A DNA stretch of 62,928 nucleotides from Candidatus Woesearchaeota archaeon (lineage in GTDB: Archaea > Nanobdellota > Nanobdellia > SCGC-AAA011-G17 > ARS1403). The DNA is taken from positions 1 through 62,928 of the forward strand of contig JACPIN010000014.1 in NCBI GenBank assembly GCA_016188065.1. The letters run 5' to 3'. This document shows, in pieces, positions 24,383-32,918 of this stretch. The notes below the pieces were generated by a model. The model saw only the letters and a list, made by a program, of their open reading frames with translations. It was not told the origin of the DNA and searched no databases. Positions within the stretch are counted from its first letter, which is position 1. Every line of letters begins with the position of its first letter. Position numbers and translations under genes: made by a program.

Positions 24383-25073
24383 TTTGATATTTCTCCATTA
24401 GTGCTTTCCTCTGCACCTCCAAAATTTTCTCGCAGGATTTCCTGGCCATCTCAAGTGCTTTTATAATCTCTTCCTTTTTTATCCCGCCATCAAGCTGCAG
24501 CAGGCTTATCTCATTTCTTCTCGGCAGGAATGCAACAGGCATATCAGTGCTTCCATCTTCATAATCCTCTTCATATTTATTTATGTCAGCTACTATTTTT
24601 CCTCCAACCTTCCCAACGGAAACAGCACACACCATGTCCCTCATTGGAATTCCAGCATCGGCAAGAGCAAGTGAAGCTGCGCATATTCCCGCGCATCTAG
24701 TTCCAGCATCAGCCTGAATGATCTCAACAAAGACATCAACCACGGCATTTGGAAATTCTTCAAGGTTAACAGCAGGCATCAAAGCATTCTCTGTAACAAG
24801 GCTTATCTCTCTGCTCCTTCTGCTAGGCCCGGGCCTTATCCTTTCATCAACACTAAAGCTCATCATGTTATAGTTGCATCTCAATATTCCGCTTTTAGGA
24901 TTCTGCATAAATTTAGGGTATAAGTCTCTAGGTCCACGGACAGCAGCAATTGCAATTGTGTCTCCTATCTTAAACATAGCACTCCCGTTAGCGCTTTTAA
25001 CAATGCCAATTTTTGCTTCTATCTTTCTGATCTCATCAAAGTCTCTTCCGTCAATTCTCTTGCCGTACATCAT
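24375..25073 (-). CDS. rrp41: Exosome catalytic subunit Rrp41
   Basis: Rrp41 carries the phosphorolytic 3'-5' exoribonuclease site of the archaeal exosome. The protein begins YGKRIDGRDFDEIRKIEAKI, has the substrate-binding DERIRPGPSRRSREIS and the active-site region NKYEEDYEDGSTDMPVAFLP with its acidic residues. Length of 232 is normal. The ATG at 25073 overlaps the end of rrp4 and is preceded by GGAGG. Confidence 0.95.
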   Translation of the reverse strand: MMYGKRIDGRDFDEIRKIEAKIGIVKSANGSAMFKIGDTIAIAAVRGPRDLYPKFMQNPKSGILRCNYNMMSFSVDERIRPGPSRRSREISLVTENALMPAVNLEEFPNAVVDVFVEIIQADAGTRCAGICAASLALADAGIPMRDMVCAVSVGKVGGKIVADINKYEEDYEDGSTDMPVAFLPRRNEISLLQLDGGIKKEEIIKALEMARKSCEKILEVQRKALMEKYQNG

Positions 25074-25741
25074 TTTCCTCCAAGCAATTTCTCGATTTTT
25101 TCAGTAAGCCCTGATTGATGGCTCTCCTTCTCAATCACTCTTATTGCCTCAATCACGTTCTCAGAATTCTCTCCACTAATCCACACCTTGCCATTCTGCC
25201 CGACAGTTACCTTACAGCCGCTTAATTCTTTCAATAAAGTTATCATGCTTCCTTGTTTTCCAATAATTCTCGGAACCTTGCTTGGGCTGACATCAATTAT
25301 CATTCCGCCTTGTAATTTCATCAGTCCATGCCCCTTCATGGTCAAGTCAATTAAGTTTCCCTTCCCGACATTTGAAATCTTCGCAATTATGAAATCATCA
25401 AAGTCATAATACCTTGATAGGTCGCTTTTTCTCTCGATAAAATCACTGCTTCCATCTCTAACGCTCAACAATGCAAGGTTGCTGAAGCCGATATCAACAC
25501 TCCATCCATTGAAGCTTATATTTACAACCTGCCCGATCACAGCATCTCCTGGTTTAGGGCTGTATGTTCCAGTCAAGGGTATTAATTTTATCAGCCTATT
25601 ATCAACATGAACAATTCCTATCTGTTCTGCAATTAGCTTATCTCCTTCTCTGAAAACACCTTGCGCAGGCAGATAATCTATTCCTTCGGCAATTACGTCT
25701 CCAGGAATTACAAATTCTTTTTCTTTAATGACAAGTCCCAT
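25070..25741 (-). CDS. rrp4: Exosome cap subunit Rrp4
   Basis: Rrp4 forms the RNA-binding cap of the exosome. It has the N-terminal barrel (VIPGDVIAEGIDYLPAQG), an S1 domain (KPGDAVIGQVVNISFNGWSV) and a C-terminal KH domain (VPRIIGKQGSMITLLKE with the GKQG loop). Length of 223 residues is typical. It lies between the SBDS and rrp41 genes, the conserved archaeal order. Confidence 0.95.
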   Translation of the reverse strand: MGLVIKEKEFVIPGDVIAEGIDYLPAQGVFREGDKLIAEQIGIVHVDNRLIKLIPLTGTYSPKPGDAVIGQVVNISFNGWSVDIGFSNLALLSVRDGSSDFIERKSDLSRYYDFDDFIIAKISNVGKGNLIDLTMKGHGLMKLQGGMIIDVSPSKVPRIIGKQGSMITLLKELSGCKVTVGQNGKVWISGENSENVIEAIRVIEKESHQSGLTEKIEKLLGGK

Positions 25742-25750
25742 TTTACCTCG

Positions 25751-26443
25751 CTATGCCACCTCTTTGCTTTCAACATCGCCATGAGTCACGCTGTTCAGCT
25801 GCCCGAAAAATTCTTCAGTCATCCCGGGAGGAATCTCAACCACAACATGCAGGCTTCCATCCCCTTCCCAATTCTCGCTGGCTAATTTGCAGTATCTCTT
25901 AATGACACCATAGCATTTTCCGGCAAAATTGGCAGGGATATTTATCTGGAATTTTTTAACCTCGAATTTAATTGGGATTATGCTCCTTAGCTTTTCAACA
26001 ACATCATTCAGCTGGTCTTCAGCGCTTTTAAATTCATCAATATTTACCCTGGCCTCATTCATAGCATTCTCAATCCTGATAATAGGATGCGGCAGCCCGG
26101 TCTTGCTATCAACTGCATTCAGCCGTATCAGCTCAACAATTTTTTTTCTTTTCTCATCCCTCAATCGGTTTCTATAATCTTTTGTGAGCTGTATATTCCC
26201 ATCTTTTATTATCCTTTCAGCAATCTTAAACACATCTTTTGTATCGAAGAATTTCTCCATTTCATGCTCGCTTGCATGCAGTCCTTTTTTCGCATCCTTG
26301 TATATATATTCAGCTACTAAAGCCTCCCTTATGTCTCCCTTGCCATTTTTGAATTCAATTGCCTTGTCACAATCAACAAAGATTTCGAATTCCTCGGCGC
26401 CTTTCTTAATCCTTGCAATCACTGCCTTATCCAAATCAGTCAT
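25751..26443 (-). CDS. Ribosome maturation protein SBDS
   Basis: The archaeal homologue of the Shwachman-Bodian-Diamond syndrome protein, which helps release anti-association factor 6 from the 50S subunit. The three domains are visible: the FYSH domain (KKGAEEFEIFVDCDKAIEFK), the helical middle (TKDYRNRLRDEKRKKIVELI) and the C-terminal ferredoxin-like domain (IPANFAGKCYGVIKRYC). It overlaps psmA by ATGA. Confidence 0.93.
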   Translation of the reverse strand: MTDLDKAVIARIKKGAEEFEIFVDCDKAIEFKNGKGDIREALVAEYIYKDAKKGLHASEHEMEKFFDTKDVFKIAERIIKDGNIQLTKDYRNRLRDEKRKKIVELIRLNAVDSKTGLPHPIIRIENAMNEARVNIDEFKSAEDQLNDVVEKLRSIIPIKFEVKKFQINIPANFAGKCYGVIKRYCKLASENWEGDGSLHVVVEIPPGMTEEFFGQLNSVTHGDVESKEVA

Positions 26444-27165
26444 TTTGATAATTTCCTTAGAAGGTTAGGGTCTATTTTTCTGTATTTTTTCTCATTCACA
26501 TCAATGTATGCAGCGCTCAGTCTATCAACGTCAAAGTCTTTTATTAGGGCTTTTTTCAGCCCTCTTATCGCAAGCTTTATTCCCTCCTGAAGCGCAAGAT
26601 CATCCTTGTATTCCTTGCTAAGCATATTATTCACCTCAACTTCTCCCTCGCCAACAGCAACTGCCTTGTATTGGAAGAAAATTCCGCTCGGTTCTGTTGC
26701 AAACAATTTCCCCCCTCCATCTTCATCAACGCCGCCGAATAAAATACTAACTCCAAAAGGCCTTGCCCCGCCAACTTGTGTAAACCACTGCTTCATGTCA
26801 CAAATGCCTCTGACAAGCTCAAGGACATCAATAGATTCGTCATAAGTAACTCTGTGCTGTTGCGCCCTTACCCTCGCTCTCTCAATCAATATCCTTCCAT
26901 CGCTCACAAAGCCAGAAATTGTAGCGCCAATGTGCTCATCAACTTGAAATAATTTCTCAACGCTCTCGCCAACAACAAGTTTATTGGCAACTCTTTTGTC
27001 AGTTACAAGCAAAACACCTTCTTTGCAGATCATCCCAATTGCAGTGCTTCCCTGCCTAATAGTTTTCTTCGCATACTCTACCTGCAATAATCTTCCATCA
27101 GGACTGAACATAGTAGAAGTCCTGTCATACCCCATCATCTGATGATTAACTGTAGCCTGCTCCAT
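26440..27165 (-). CDS. psmA: Proteasome alpha subunit
   Basis: Alpha subunits form the outer rings and gate of the 20S proteasome. The sequence has the alpha signature YDRTSTMFSPDGRLLQVEYA, then QGSTAIGM, RARVRAQQHRVTYDE and GGARPFGVSILFGG. I place the start at ATG 27165 because AAGGAGGGA lies 4 bp upstream; the frame also offers ATG 27192, overlapping rnp2. The beta subunit is not in the window. Confidence 0.94.
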   Translation of the reverse strand: MEQATVNHQMMGYDRTSTMFSPDGRLLQVEYAKKTIRQGSTAIGMICKEGVLLVTDKRVANKLVVGESVEKLFQVDEHIGATISGFVSDGRILIERARVRAQQHRVTYDESIDVLELVRGICDMKQWFTQVGGARPFGVSILFGGVDEDGGGKLFATEPSGIFFQYKAVAVGEGEVEVNNMLSKEYKDDLALQEGIKLAIRGLKKALIKDFDVDRLSAAYIDVNEKKYRKIDPNLLRKLSK

Positions 27166-27184
27166 ATTTCCCTCCTTTTTATTA

Positions 27185-27520
27185 TCATCCATTTACTTTC
27201 ACTTTCCCCAGCATCCCGCTAGTTTTAACATTTCTCAGCGCAACTTTATTATTATTTATCTCCTTTATCATCATCAAGCTAACTTTTACCAAATCCGCAT
27301 ACTTGCTATTAACTCTCACAACACCCCTTTTGCCATTAGAAGAAACAGCGTTATCAACTAACATCACTCCGGCTTTGCCATATCCATATTCTCCCAGAAA
27401 GTTCCTGCAAGAAGTATCTACAGCCTTTATCACATTACTCTTATCAAAAGCATGCTCGCTATCAATTTCAAAAGCAATGTACCTTTTCCTTTCTCTCAAA
27501 CTTGGAATCAACTTTTTCAT
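27185..27520 (-). CDS. rnp2: RNase P protein component 2 (Pop5)
   Basis: Pop5/Rnp2 pairs with Rpp30 to activate the archaeal RNase P RNA. The 111 residues show the Pop5 pattern: RERKRYIAFEIDSEHAF at the start, FLGEYGYGKAGVMLVD, then KRGVVRVNSKYADLVKVSL and the end SGMLGKVKV. It is the first gene of the exosome-proteasome operon. Its partner rnp3 lies at 32911 in another transcript. Confidence 0.9.
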   Translation of the reverse strand: MKKLIPSLRERKRYIAFEIDSEHAFDKSNVIKAVDTSCRNFLGEYGYGKAGVMLVDNAVSSNGKRGVVRVNSKYADLVKVSLMMIKEINNNKVALRNVKTSGMLGKVKVNG

Positions 27521-27606
27521 TTATACCGAGAAACCTCATCTTTCTTTCTCTCTCCCAAAAATCAAAAGAAATAGGCATTTATAAACATTACGAAATAAAA
27601 CAAAAA

Positions 27607-27819
27607 CTACCAATCAAGAAAATACTTCTGTGAACCAACACTAAGTCTTGCAAACTCTCTAGCATTACCTTTTAATTCGACCCCCTTAACTTGATAAACC
27701 CCATCTCCCTTCAAGGAATAAGAAACAATCACGGTCTTACCTGCATATTCACCAAATTCAGATTTATTTGGAAAGGTTACATCTTCTGAACCACCAATTA
27801 ATCTCAATAACTCAGACAT
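27607..27819 (-). CDS. Hypothetical small protein
   Basis: A 70-residue protein with a beta-rich centre (GKTVIVSYSLKGDGVYQVKG) that could be a small barrel. No recognised family. It is a single gene upstream of rnp2, with copy C of the dispersed repeat about 70 bp before its start. Confidence 0.5.
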   Translation of the reverse strand: MSELLRLIGGSEDVTFPNKSEFGEYAGKTVIVSYSLKGDGVYQVKGVELKGNAREFARLSVGSQKYFLDW

Positions 27820-27890
27820 AAATTGTTATACTGTAATAAAATTTAAAAGCTTATCCAATAGTAGATAGAAAAATAAAAGATTAGAAAATT

Positions 27891-27932
27891 CATGGACACC
27901 AAGGTTTCCATCTGCCTTCCTTTAAAAGGAAA
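27891..27932 (-). repeat. Dispersed structured repeat, copy C
   Basis: On the minus strand the copy has a TTTCCTTTTAAAGGAA palindrome, GGAAGGCAG and the core arms ATGGAAACC and GGTGTCCAT (27892-27911) separated by only TT. It lies between two divergent small genes. Confidence 0.75.
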
Positions 27933-27963
27933 TATTTATACTGAAGTTAATTATAAGTAGATA

Positions 27964-28320
27964 ATGCAGATTCGGTTAAGCAAAGAAGATATAGAAAAAA
28001 TAAAAAATGTTCTGATAAAGTACAAAAAAGAAGATATAGATTATAATGAGCCACATTTCTCTCTAAAACTTGATAGACTTAAGATTGACAAAAAGGAGGT
28101 TGTTAAAAATATCCTTAAACCTGATAAAATGGTATTGGCTGGAAAATCAAAATCAAAAAATCCTAATTATGAATATATTTACGACCTCTACTTTAAATTA
28201 AGCAAAAATAGGATGTTCAAGATACCAATAAGTATTAAACCAAAAGCCTTATATCTGATAACCATCTTTAAAATAAGAAGAAGGATACAAGATGAAGCGA
28301 TTAAATACTACAGGGAATAG
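27964..28320 (+). CDS. Possible toxin of a small two-gene module
   Basis: A 118-residue basic protein. The start SKEDIEKIKNVLIKYKKEDI is helical and the middle has HFSLKLDRLKIDKKEVV and YEYIYDLYFKLSKNRMFKI, a strand-rich pattern seen in small nuclease-like toxins such as DUF4258/BrnT relatives. It overlaps the next gene by 29 bp, and the next gene is DUF2283-like. The pair therefore looks like a toxin-antitoxin module, by layout and partner only. Confidence 0.5.
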   Translation: MQIRLSKEDIEKIKNVLIKYKKEDIDYNEPHFSLKLDRLKIDKKEVVKNILKPDKMVLAGKSKSKNPNYEYIYDLYFKLSKNRMFKIPISIKPKALYLITIFKIRRRIQDEAIKYYRE

Positions 28321-28678
28321 AAGGGAATATTTAATTAGAGGCCTCAAATTTAATTATGATAATTTGAATGACTTGCTTTACGTTTACAAGGAAAACTCAA
28401 GTGTTTATGCTAACGTAGTCATTGGGGATTTCCATGTGGAGTTCAGTAAAGAAGGGCAGGTTGTAGGTATAGAAATATTAAATGCTTCTGATTTACTGGG
28501 AGAATATGATGTAAGCAAAGATATGCTTGAAAACATTAAAAAGATTGAAATTAAGATTGTGAACAGGGATAATTCACTTTTGATATTCCTCGTGATTGCT
28601 TCTTTAGCTGATGTAGAAAGGGCAGTGCCAATAACTATGAACAATTTTGAAAGCCCAATAGTGCAGGCAATGCAATAA
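28292..28678 (+). CDS. DUF2283-like protein
   Basis: A 128-residue protein whose first half matches the DUF2283 pattern (FNYDNLNDLLYVYKENSSV, then FHVEFSKEGQVVGIEILNAS). The second half is an extension with DRDNSLL-like and VASLADVERAVP-like text (here NRDNSLLIFLVIASLADVE). Such proteins are usually antitoxins or regulators paired with a small toxin; the gene overlaps its upstream partner by 29 bp. The other DUF2283 in this window (9849) has the same kind of coupling. Confidence 0.6.
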   Translation: MKRLNTTGNRREYLIRGLKFNYDNLNDLLYVYKENSSVYANVVIGDFHVEFSKEGQVVGIEILNASDLLGEYDVSKDMLENIKKIEIKIVNRDNSLLIFLVIASLADVERAVPITMNNFESPIVQAMQ

Positions 28679-28700
28679 ATTTAATTAAAAACAGGATTGA

Positions 28701-28770
28701 GGAACATAGACACCGAAGGTTTCCATCTGCCTTCCTCATCACATTTTTCTTTAAAAAAGAAAATCGTGGC
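28701..28770 (-). repeat. Dispersed structured repeat, copy D
   Basis: On the minus strand the copy reads CCACGATTTTC, an A/T hairpin, TGTGATGAGGAAGGCAG and then the core arms ATGGAAACC and GGTGTCTAT around TTC (28706-28726). It follows the two microprotein genes on the same strand and is inverted relative to copy E. Confidence 0.75.
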
Positions 28771-28784
28771 CAAAAGAAACAGAA

Positions 28785-28895
28785 TTACGCCCCTCGTATA
28801 GCCTTAAGTATTAAGTATCCCACAAATAATATAAGCCCAATCTTAATAACTGCGATAATCACATCTTCAGGAGATTCCTTTCCTAGTTTATTCAT
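28785..28895 (-). CDS. Membrane microprotein
   Basis: A 36-residue protein of one hydrophobic helix (VIIAVIKIGLILFVGYLIL) with a short acidic front and basic end (KAIRGA). The ATG at 28895 is part of ATGA with the stop of the upstream microprotein, and AAAGGAGGG sits 9 nt before it, so translation is well supported despite the small size. Function unknown; regulatory or toxic membrane peptides look like this. Confidence 0.6.
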   Translation of the reverse strand: MNKLGKESPEDVIIAVIKIGLILFVGYLILKAIRGA

Positions 28896-29068
28896 CCATT
28901 TATCCCTCCTTTTTCTAGATTTCTAATTCTTGCATCATGCTTCCTTATTTTTTCCATTCCGATTTTTTTTAAATCTTCCTTATTCTTTGTCTTAGAAAAT
29001 TTAGATTCTTTTAAGGGCATAGTTCGATGTCTCTTTTTTGTATAACTATTTACATCGGTTAAACCCAT
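28892..29068 (-). CDS. Small basic soluble microprotein
   Basis: A 58-residue Lys/Arg-rich protein beginning MGLTDVNSYTKKRHRTMPLK and ending in the helical KIRKHDARIRNLEKGG. It overlaps the membrane microprotein by four bases, making a coupled pair between repeat copies D and E. The basic composition suggests nucleic-acid binding or partner binding. No family recognised. Confidence 0.55.
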   Translation of the reverse strand: MGLTDVNSYTKKRHRTMPLKESKFSKTKNKEDLKKIGMEKIRKHDARIRNLEKGGING

Positions 29069-29095
29069 ATTTTATTTAAATCTTATGAGATAGGA

Positions 29096-29144
29096 TCCTT
29101 TCTTTTAAAGGGAAGGCAGATGGAAACCGCAGGTGTCCGTGTTT
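29096..29144 (+). repeat. Dispersed structured repeat, copy E
   Basis: CCTTTCTTTTAAAGGGAAGG palindrome followed by the core arms ATGGAAACC and GGTGTCCGT around GCA (29120-29140). With copy D it forms an inverted pair bracketing the two microprotein genes; it also abuts the 3' end of the subtilase gene. Confidence 0.75.
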
Positions 29145-29160
29145 CTTAAAGAATTAATTT

Positions 29161-32100
29161 TTAGTCCTCATCCTCTATCTCAAAGTCTTCCCACTTGCTT
29201 TCCTTATCATGCTTTATCTCAAATCCTTCTTCTTTTTCCCGCTCCCTAATCTTCCTGATGCTCTTTTCCTCTTCTTTTTTTTCCGCTCTAACACTTACTT
29301 CCTCTTCTCTTACTCTCCTTTTCTCCTCCTTCAATCTCCTCTTTTCCTCTTTCATTTTTTGTCTCTCTTCTTTCCTTCTCTGTTTCTCTAATATTTTTTC
29401 CTGCTTTCTTTTTTCTTTCTCATCTTTTCTTTTATTTTTCTCTTCCTCTAATCTCAGCTTCTCAACTTCCTTTTTCTCTTCTTCCAGCTTTAGTTTCTCC
29501 TCCTCAATTTTCTCCTTCTCTCTTGTAATTTTATCTTTATGGTGTTTCTTCAGCTTGCCTTTAATCATTTTCTCTTCTCTGGCGAATTTATCCTTGATTT
29601 TCTTAAACTTATTAACCCCTAAAAAATTAAAATTAATTTTACTTATTTTATTAAAAAAAGAAAATTTTGATCTGAGCTTATAAGCAAATATTCCGGCGAT
29701 TGCTAAAACCATGGCTGCAGAAATAATAATGTATAATCTTCCTTTTACACCCATAAACTCCTTAATAGCGCTGCCGGTAAACAATCTTGAAAACACATTT
29801 TCTTTTCCCTCTATGTTTTTATCTTCTTCAGCAAGCTCAATAGCAGTTTCATTTCCAGCATTCTCAGTTTCAGCAGCAGCAATGTCCAAAGCAGAAGCAA
29901 CATTCTTGTCAGAGCTTATAGCAAAATAGCTGAACCCGGGAGTTATAGCCTCATATTTTTGATTATCACCGTCAATGCCTGCAGTCAAGGTTTCAAGTTT
30001 TACCCATTTACCGTCGGTATATCTGGACATGAAAACATTAGTTGGATTATTCAATGCATTTATCAATATCCAGCTTTTAGGCACATCAAATTTGATCTTA
30101 GCTTCTTTCAAGTCAGTATCAACAAAGTTAATATTTATCTTGATATATCTATACGCATTGTCAACAGCACCAACGCCACTTGGCTGCCCGTCTTGTTTCT
30201 CAACTGTGACTTCAGCATTTGCAACAGCGTTCTTAAATTCTAACTCTAATCCGCTAATGCCGACGTCTTTGCTTATTCCAAAGCTTTTTTTATCTCCTGC
30301 ACTCGCCTGAAAGCTCAAAACTGATTTATCCGTCGTAGTTGTAGTAGCTCCTCCTCCAGGACTAGTACTTCCTCCGGGAGAGGTAGTTCCAGCAGAAGGA
30401 CATGACTTAGATGCTGATGGCTTATCAGGATCACTATCAAAACCACAAGAATTAGCATCACTAACAGTTCTTGTTCCACAAGCATTACCCACATCGCTCC
30501 AAGGTCCTATTTGCCAGTTAGGTTTACAAACAATTAATTTCCAGCTAGAAGAAGAATTAGCACTTCTATCAACATTATCAGTACAACCAATATCCCATGT
30601 ATAATTTCCATTACTTAGAGTAGTTGAAAAAGTTTCTTGAGAATTTAAGCCGACAGAAGAACTGCTTGTATTTACAGCATCATTAATTAATAAATCACAA
30701 GAGCTGATCCCATAATCAGAAACATTGTAGTTAAAGCTGACCGAGTTTGAATATAAAGTCGTATCATTCAAAGGGGAGATTAAAGCAACACTTGGATTAC
30801 TTTGGTCAATAATCAATGTTCTGTTTTCAGAGAAATTGCAGACATTATTTGTATCGCAGGCTCCAAAGCCATATAGGTAAACTCCATCAACAAAAGTTGC
30901 ATTAAACTCTGCATTTGTCTCATTAGTATTCAAATTTAAAGTTTCATTAAGATGCCAATCAGTAAGATTATGATAAAAAGTTACATTAGATAAAGTATAT
31001 TTGCTTCCAATTGTAACATTAAAGTCAACAACGCTAGTGCCAGTGAAATTTAGTTCTCCTGCAGGAGAGTTAACAGAAGTAAAGGTTGGTGTTCCGCTTG
31101 TATCCTGCAAGACAAAAGTTTTACTAGTTAAATTTTCATTTCCGTTTGTGTCATTAGCCCAAGCATTAATAGTATAAGTACCTAACTCTGTTAAATTATC
31201 AGTTGTCAAATCCAAACTATCAGTAAAGTCAACCCACAAGCTTCCATTTGGATAGCTTACATTGCTTGTTTTAGAATCAAAGAAAGCATCTACATAAGCA
31301 ATGCTAATTGTTAGATTCTGCTGATTTAATTCTAAAGTATCGCTACTTAAAGTTATAGTAACATTAGGATTAGCGGTATCATTTAAAGCATTATAAACAT
31401 CAATCCTATAATAACTAAATCCGCTACTAGAATCGAAAATGCTCTTGCCAGTTTCCTTCAATTCTTGAATAACCTTAGAAAATCCAACATCTACATTAGT
31501 GTCATTATAGAATTGTCTTAACAAAACAATAGCACCCGCAACATGCGGAGCAGCCATTGAAGTACCTGATTTTTCTCCATATATATCAGTTATATTGGTA
31601 GAGTTAATATTAGAACCTGGAGCAAATAAATCAATTAGATTATTTCTATTACTATTAGTAGAAGCGATACTATCGGACTTATCACTCCATCCAACAGCAG
31701 TTACATTAGAGATACAAGCAGGAGAAGATATGGCAGTATAGTTTCCATCATTGCCCGCAGCTGCAACAACATTAATATTCTTAGCAATAGCTGCATTAAC
31801 AAAAGGTACTAAACTATCACTATCGCAAACATTTTCATAAAGGCCCGAACCTAAACTCATGCTAATAACTGAGATATTATAGGTAGCGGAGTTATTAACA
31901 CACCAATCCAAACCCTCCTGAACAAATCCACAACTTCCAGAAAGATCACAAACTTTAACAGCGACCAAAAAGGCATCAGGAGCAACGCCTTTCAAACTAC
32001 CATTAGCAGCTGCAATACCTGCAACATGAGTGCCATGTCCATTATCATCTACAGGATCAGAATCATTATTCTGAAAATCATATCCCCCAATAACTTTAGC

Positions 32101-32625
32101 GCATGTTCCATTCAAGAATTCATCACTGCTACACCCTCCTAAGTCAACGTGGGTATAATTAATACCTGTATCCAAGATACAAATACCTTGGTCTCTTCCA
32201 GTTACATTTCCTAATCCGTAATTTAAATCATGAACCACAGAAGCATTAATCAGTGGAACACTATCTTGCAATAAAATTTTATAGGTCTGCTTAAAATAAA
32301 TTTTCTCAACTCTATCATCTTGTATTAAATTATTTAAGTCTTCAGAATTAACTTCGCCAGAAAACCCATTAATTATACTAAACTCTTTTTCTTTTTCAAT
32401 ATTTAAATCCTCGACAACATCGCTTACTTTCACATCTTCACTGGTAGAAAAAATTCCAACACCGTTTTCAATTTCATCCTTCAATACAACAATTACTTTT
32501 GCATTGCCGTTTTCCTGTAACTCTTCCAGAACTCTGTCATCAACTTTAGAATCAATGCCGTCGCCAGCATTCCCCATAGTCAGCAAAACCAAAAATAATA
32601 ATATAAAGGCAAATTCCTTTCTCAA
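29161..32625 (-). CDS. Secreted subtilisin-like serine protease with charged cytosolic tail
   Basis: A peptidase S8 of about 1150 residues. Counting from the upstream ATG at 32646 (seven codons earlier), the catalytic Asp is in CILDTGINYTH (about 159), His in DNGHGTHVAG (about 204) and Ser in SGTSMAAPHVAG (about 363). A signal peptide, inhibitor-like propeptide, Ig-like repeats and a Thr/Gly/Pro linker are present. A late membrane helix (YIIISAAMVLAIAGIF) precedes about 170 residues of Lys/Glu/Arg coiled coil. I chose TTG 32625: it overlaps the previous stop and has AGGTGA at proper spacing. The tail would stay in the cytoplasm. Confidence 0.88.
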   Translation of the reverse strand: MRKEFAFILLFLVLLTMGNAGDGIDSKVDDRVLEELQENGNAKVIVVLKDEIENGVGIFSTSEDVKVSDVVEDLNIEKEKEFSIINGFSGEVNSEDLNNLIQDDRVEKIYFKQTYKILLQDSVPLINASVVHDLNYGLGNVTGRDQGICILDTGINYTHVDLGGCSSDEFLNGTCAKVIGGYDFQNNDSDPVDDNGHGTHVAGIAAANGSLKGVAPDAFLVAVKVCDLSGSCGFVQEGLDWCVNNSATYNISVISMSLGSGLYENVCDSDSLVPFVNAAIAKNINVVAAAGNDGNYTAISSPACISNVTAVGWSDKSDSIASTNSNRNNLIDLFAPGSNINSTNITDIYGEKSGTSMAAPHVAGAIVLLRQFYNDTNVDVGFSKVIQELKETGKSIFDSSSGFSYYRIDVYNALNDTANPNVTITLSSDTLELNQQNLTISIAYVDAFFDSKTSNVSYPNGSLWVDFTDSLDLTTDNLTELGTYTINAWANDTNGNENLTSKTFVLQDTSGTPTFTSVNSPAGELNFTGTSVVDFNVTIGSKYTLSNVTFYHNLTDWHLNETLNLNTNETNAEFNATFVDGVYLYGFGACDTNNVCNFSENRTLIIDQSNPSVALISPLNDTTLYSNSVSFNYNVSDYGISSCDLLINDAVNTSSSSVGLNSQETFSTTLSNGNYTWDIGCTDNVDRSANSSSSWKLIVCKPNWQIGPWSDVGNACGTRTVSDANSCGFDSDPDKPSASKSCPSAGTTSPGGSTSPGGGATTTTTDKSVLSFQASAGDKKSFGISKDVGISGLELEFKNAVANAEVTVEKQDGQPSGVGAVDNAYRYIKININFVDTDLKEAKIKFDVPKSWILINALNNPTNVFMSRYTDGKWVKLETLTAGIDGDNQKYEAITPGFSYFAISSDKNVASALDIAAAETENAGNETAIELAEEDKNIEGKENVFSRLFTGSAIKEFMGVKGRLYIIISAAMVLAIAGIFAYKLRSKFSFFNKISKINFNFLGVNKFKKIKDKFAREEKMIKGKLKKHHKDKITREKEKIEEEKLKLEEEKKEVEKLRLEEEKNKRKDEKEKRKQEKILEKQRRKEERQKMKEEKRRLKEEKRRVREEEVSVRAEKKEEEKSIRKIREREKEEGFEIKHDKESKWEDFEIEDED

Positions 32626-32918
32626 CCTCTCACCTCTTCCAAGCATTCCTTATAATTATCATTTTCCAGCCACGCGCATTTATTATCAACACACCCGCAG
32701 CTAGTCAGTTTCAGGCAAGAATATTCCTCTCTGTATTCGCAAGTTGTTATTATCTCAGAAGTTTTTTCAGCAGGAGCGCAAATCTGTCCAGAGCAGCCGG
32801 CAGGAGCACACTCAGAATCAGAAGTGCATTCCATATTTTTATCAGCATCAATATGATAACAGCCGCTAATTAAAACCAATAAAGGCAACAGTATCACCCC
32901 TAGCTTCATCTCACTCAA
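32622..32918 (-). CDS. Cysteine-rich lipoprotein
   Basis: A 98-residue exported protein with a signal peptide and a lipobox-like LISGC, followed by at least eight cysteines (CTSDSECAPAGCSGQIC, CEYREEYSC, CGCVDNKC). The spacing matches the eight-cysteine-cluster small exported proteins of DPANN-like archaea. It overlaps both the rnp3 gene and the subtilase, so it may be made together with the protease. Function unknown. Confidence 0.7.
   Translation of the reverse strand: MSEMKLGVILLPLLVLISGCYHIDADKNMECTSDSECAPAGCSGQICAPAEKTSEIITTCEYREEYSCLKLTSCGCVDNKCAWLENDNYKECLEEVRG

Noticed and set aside
29195-30310. Several Ser/Phe-rich plus-strand ORFs
   Set aside because: These are reverse-strand shadows of the Lys/Glu-rich subtilase tail.
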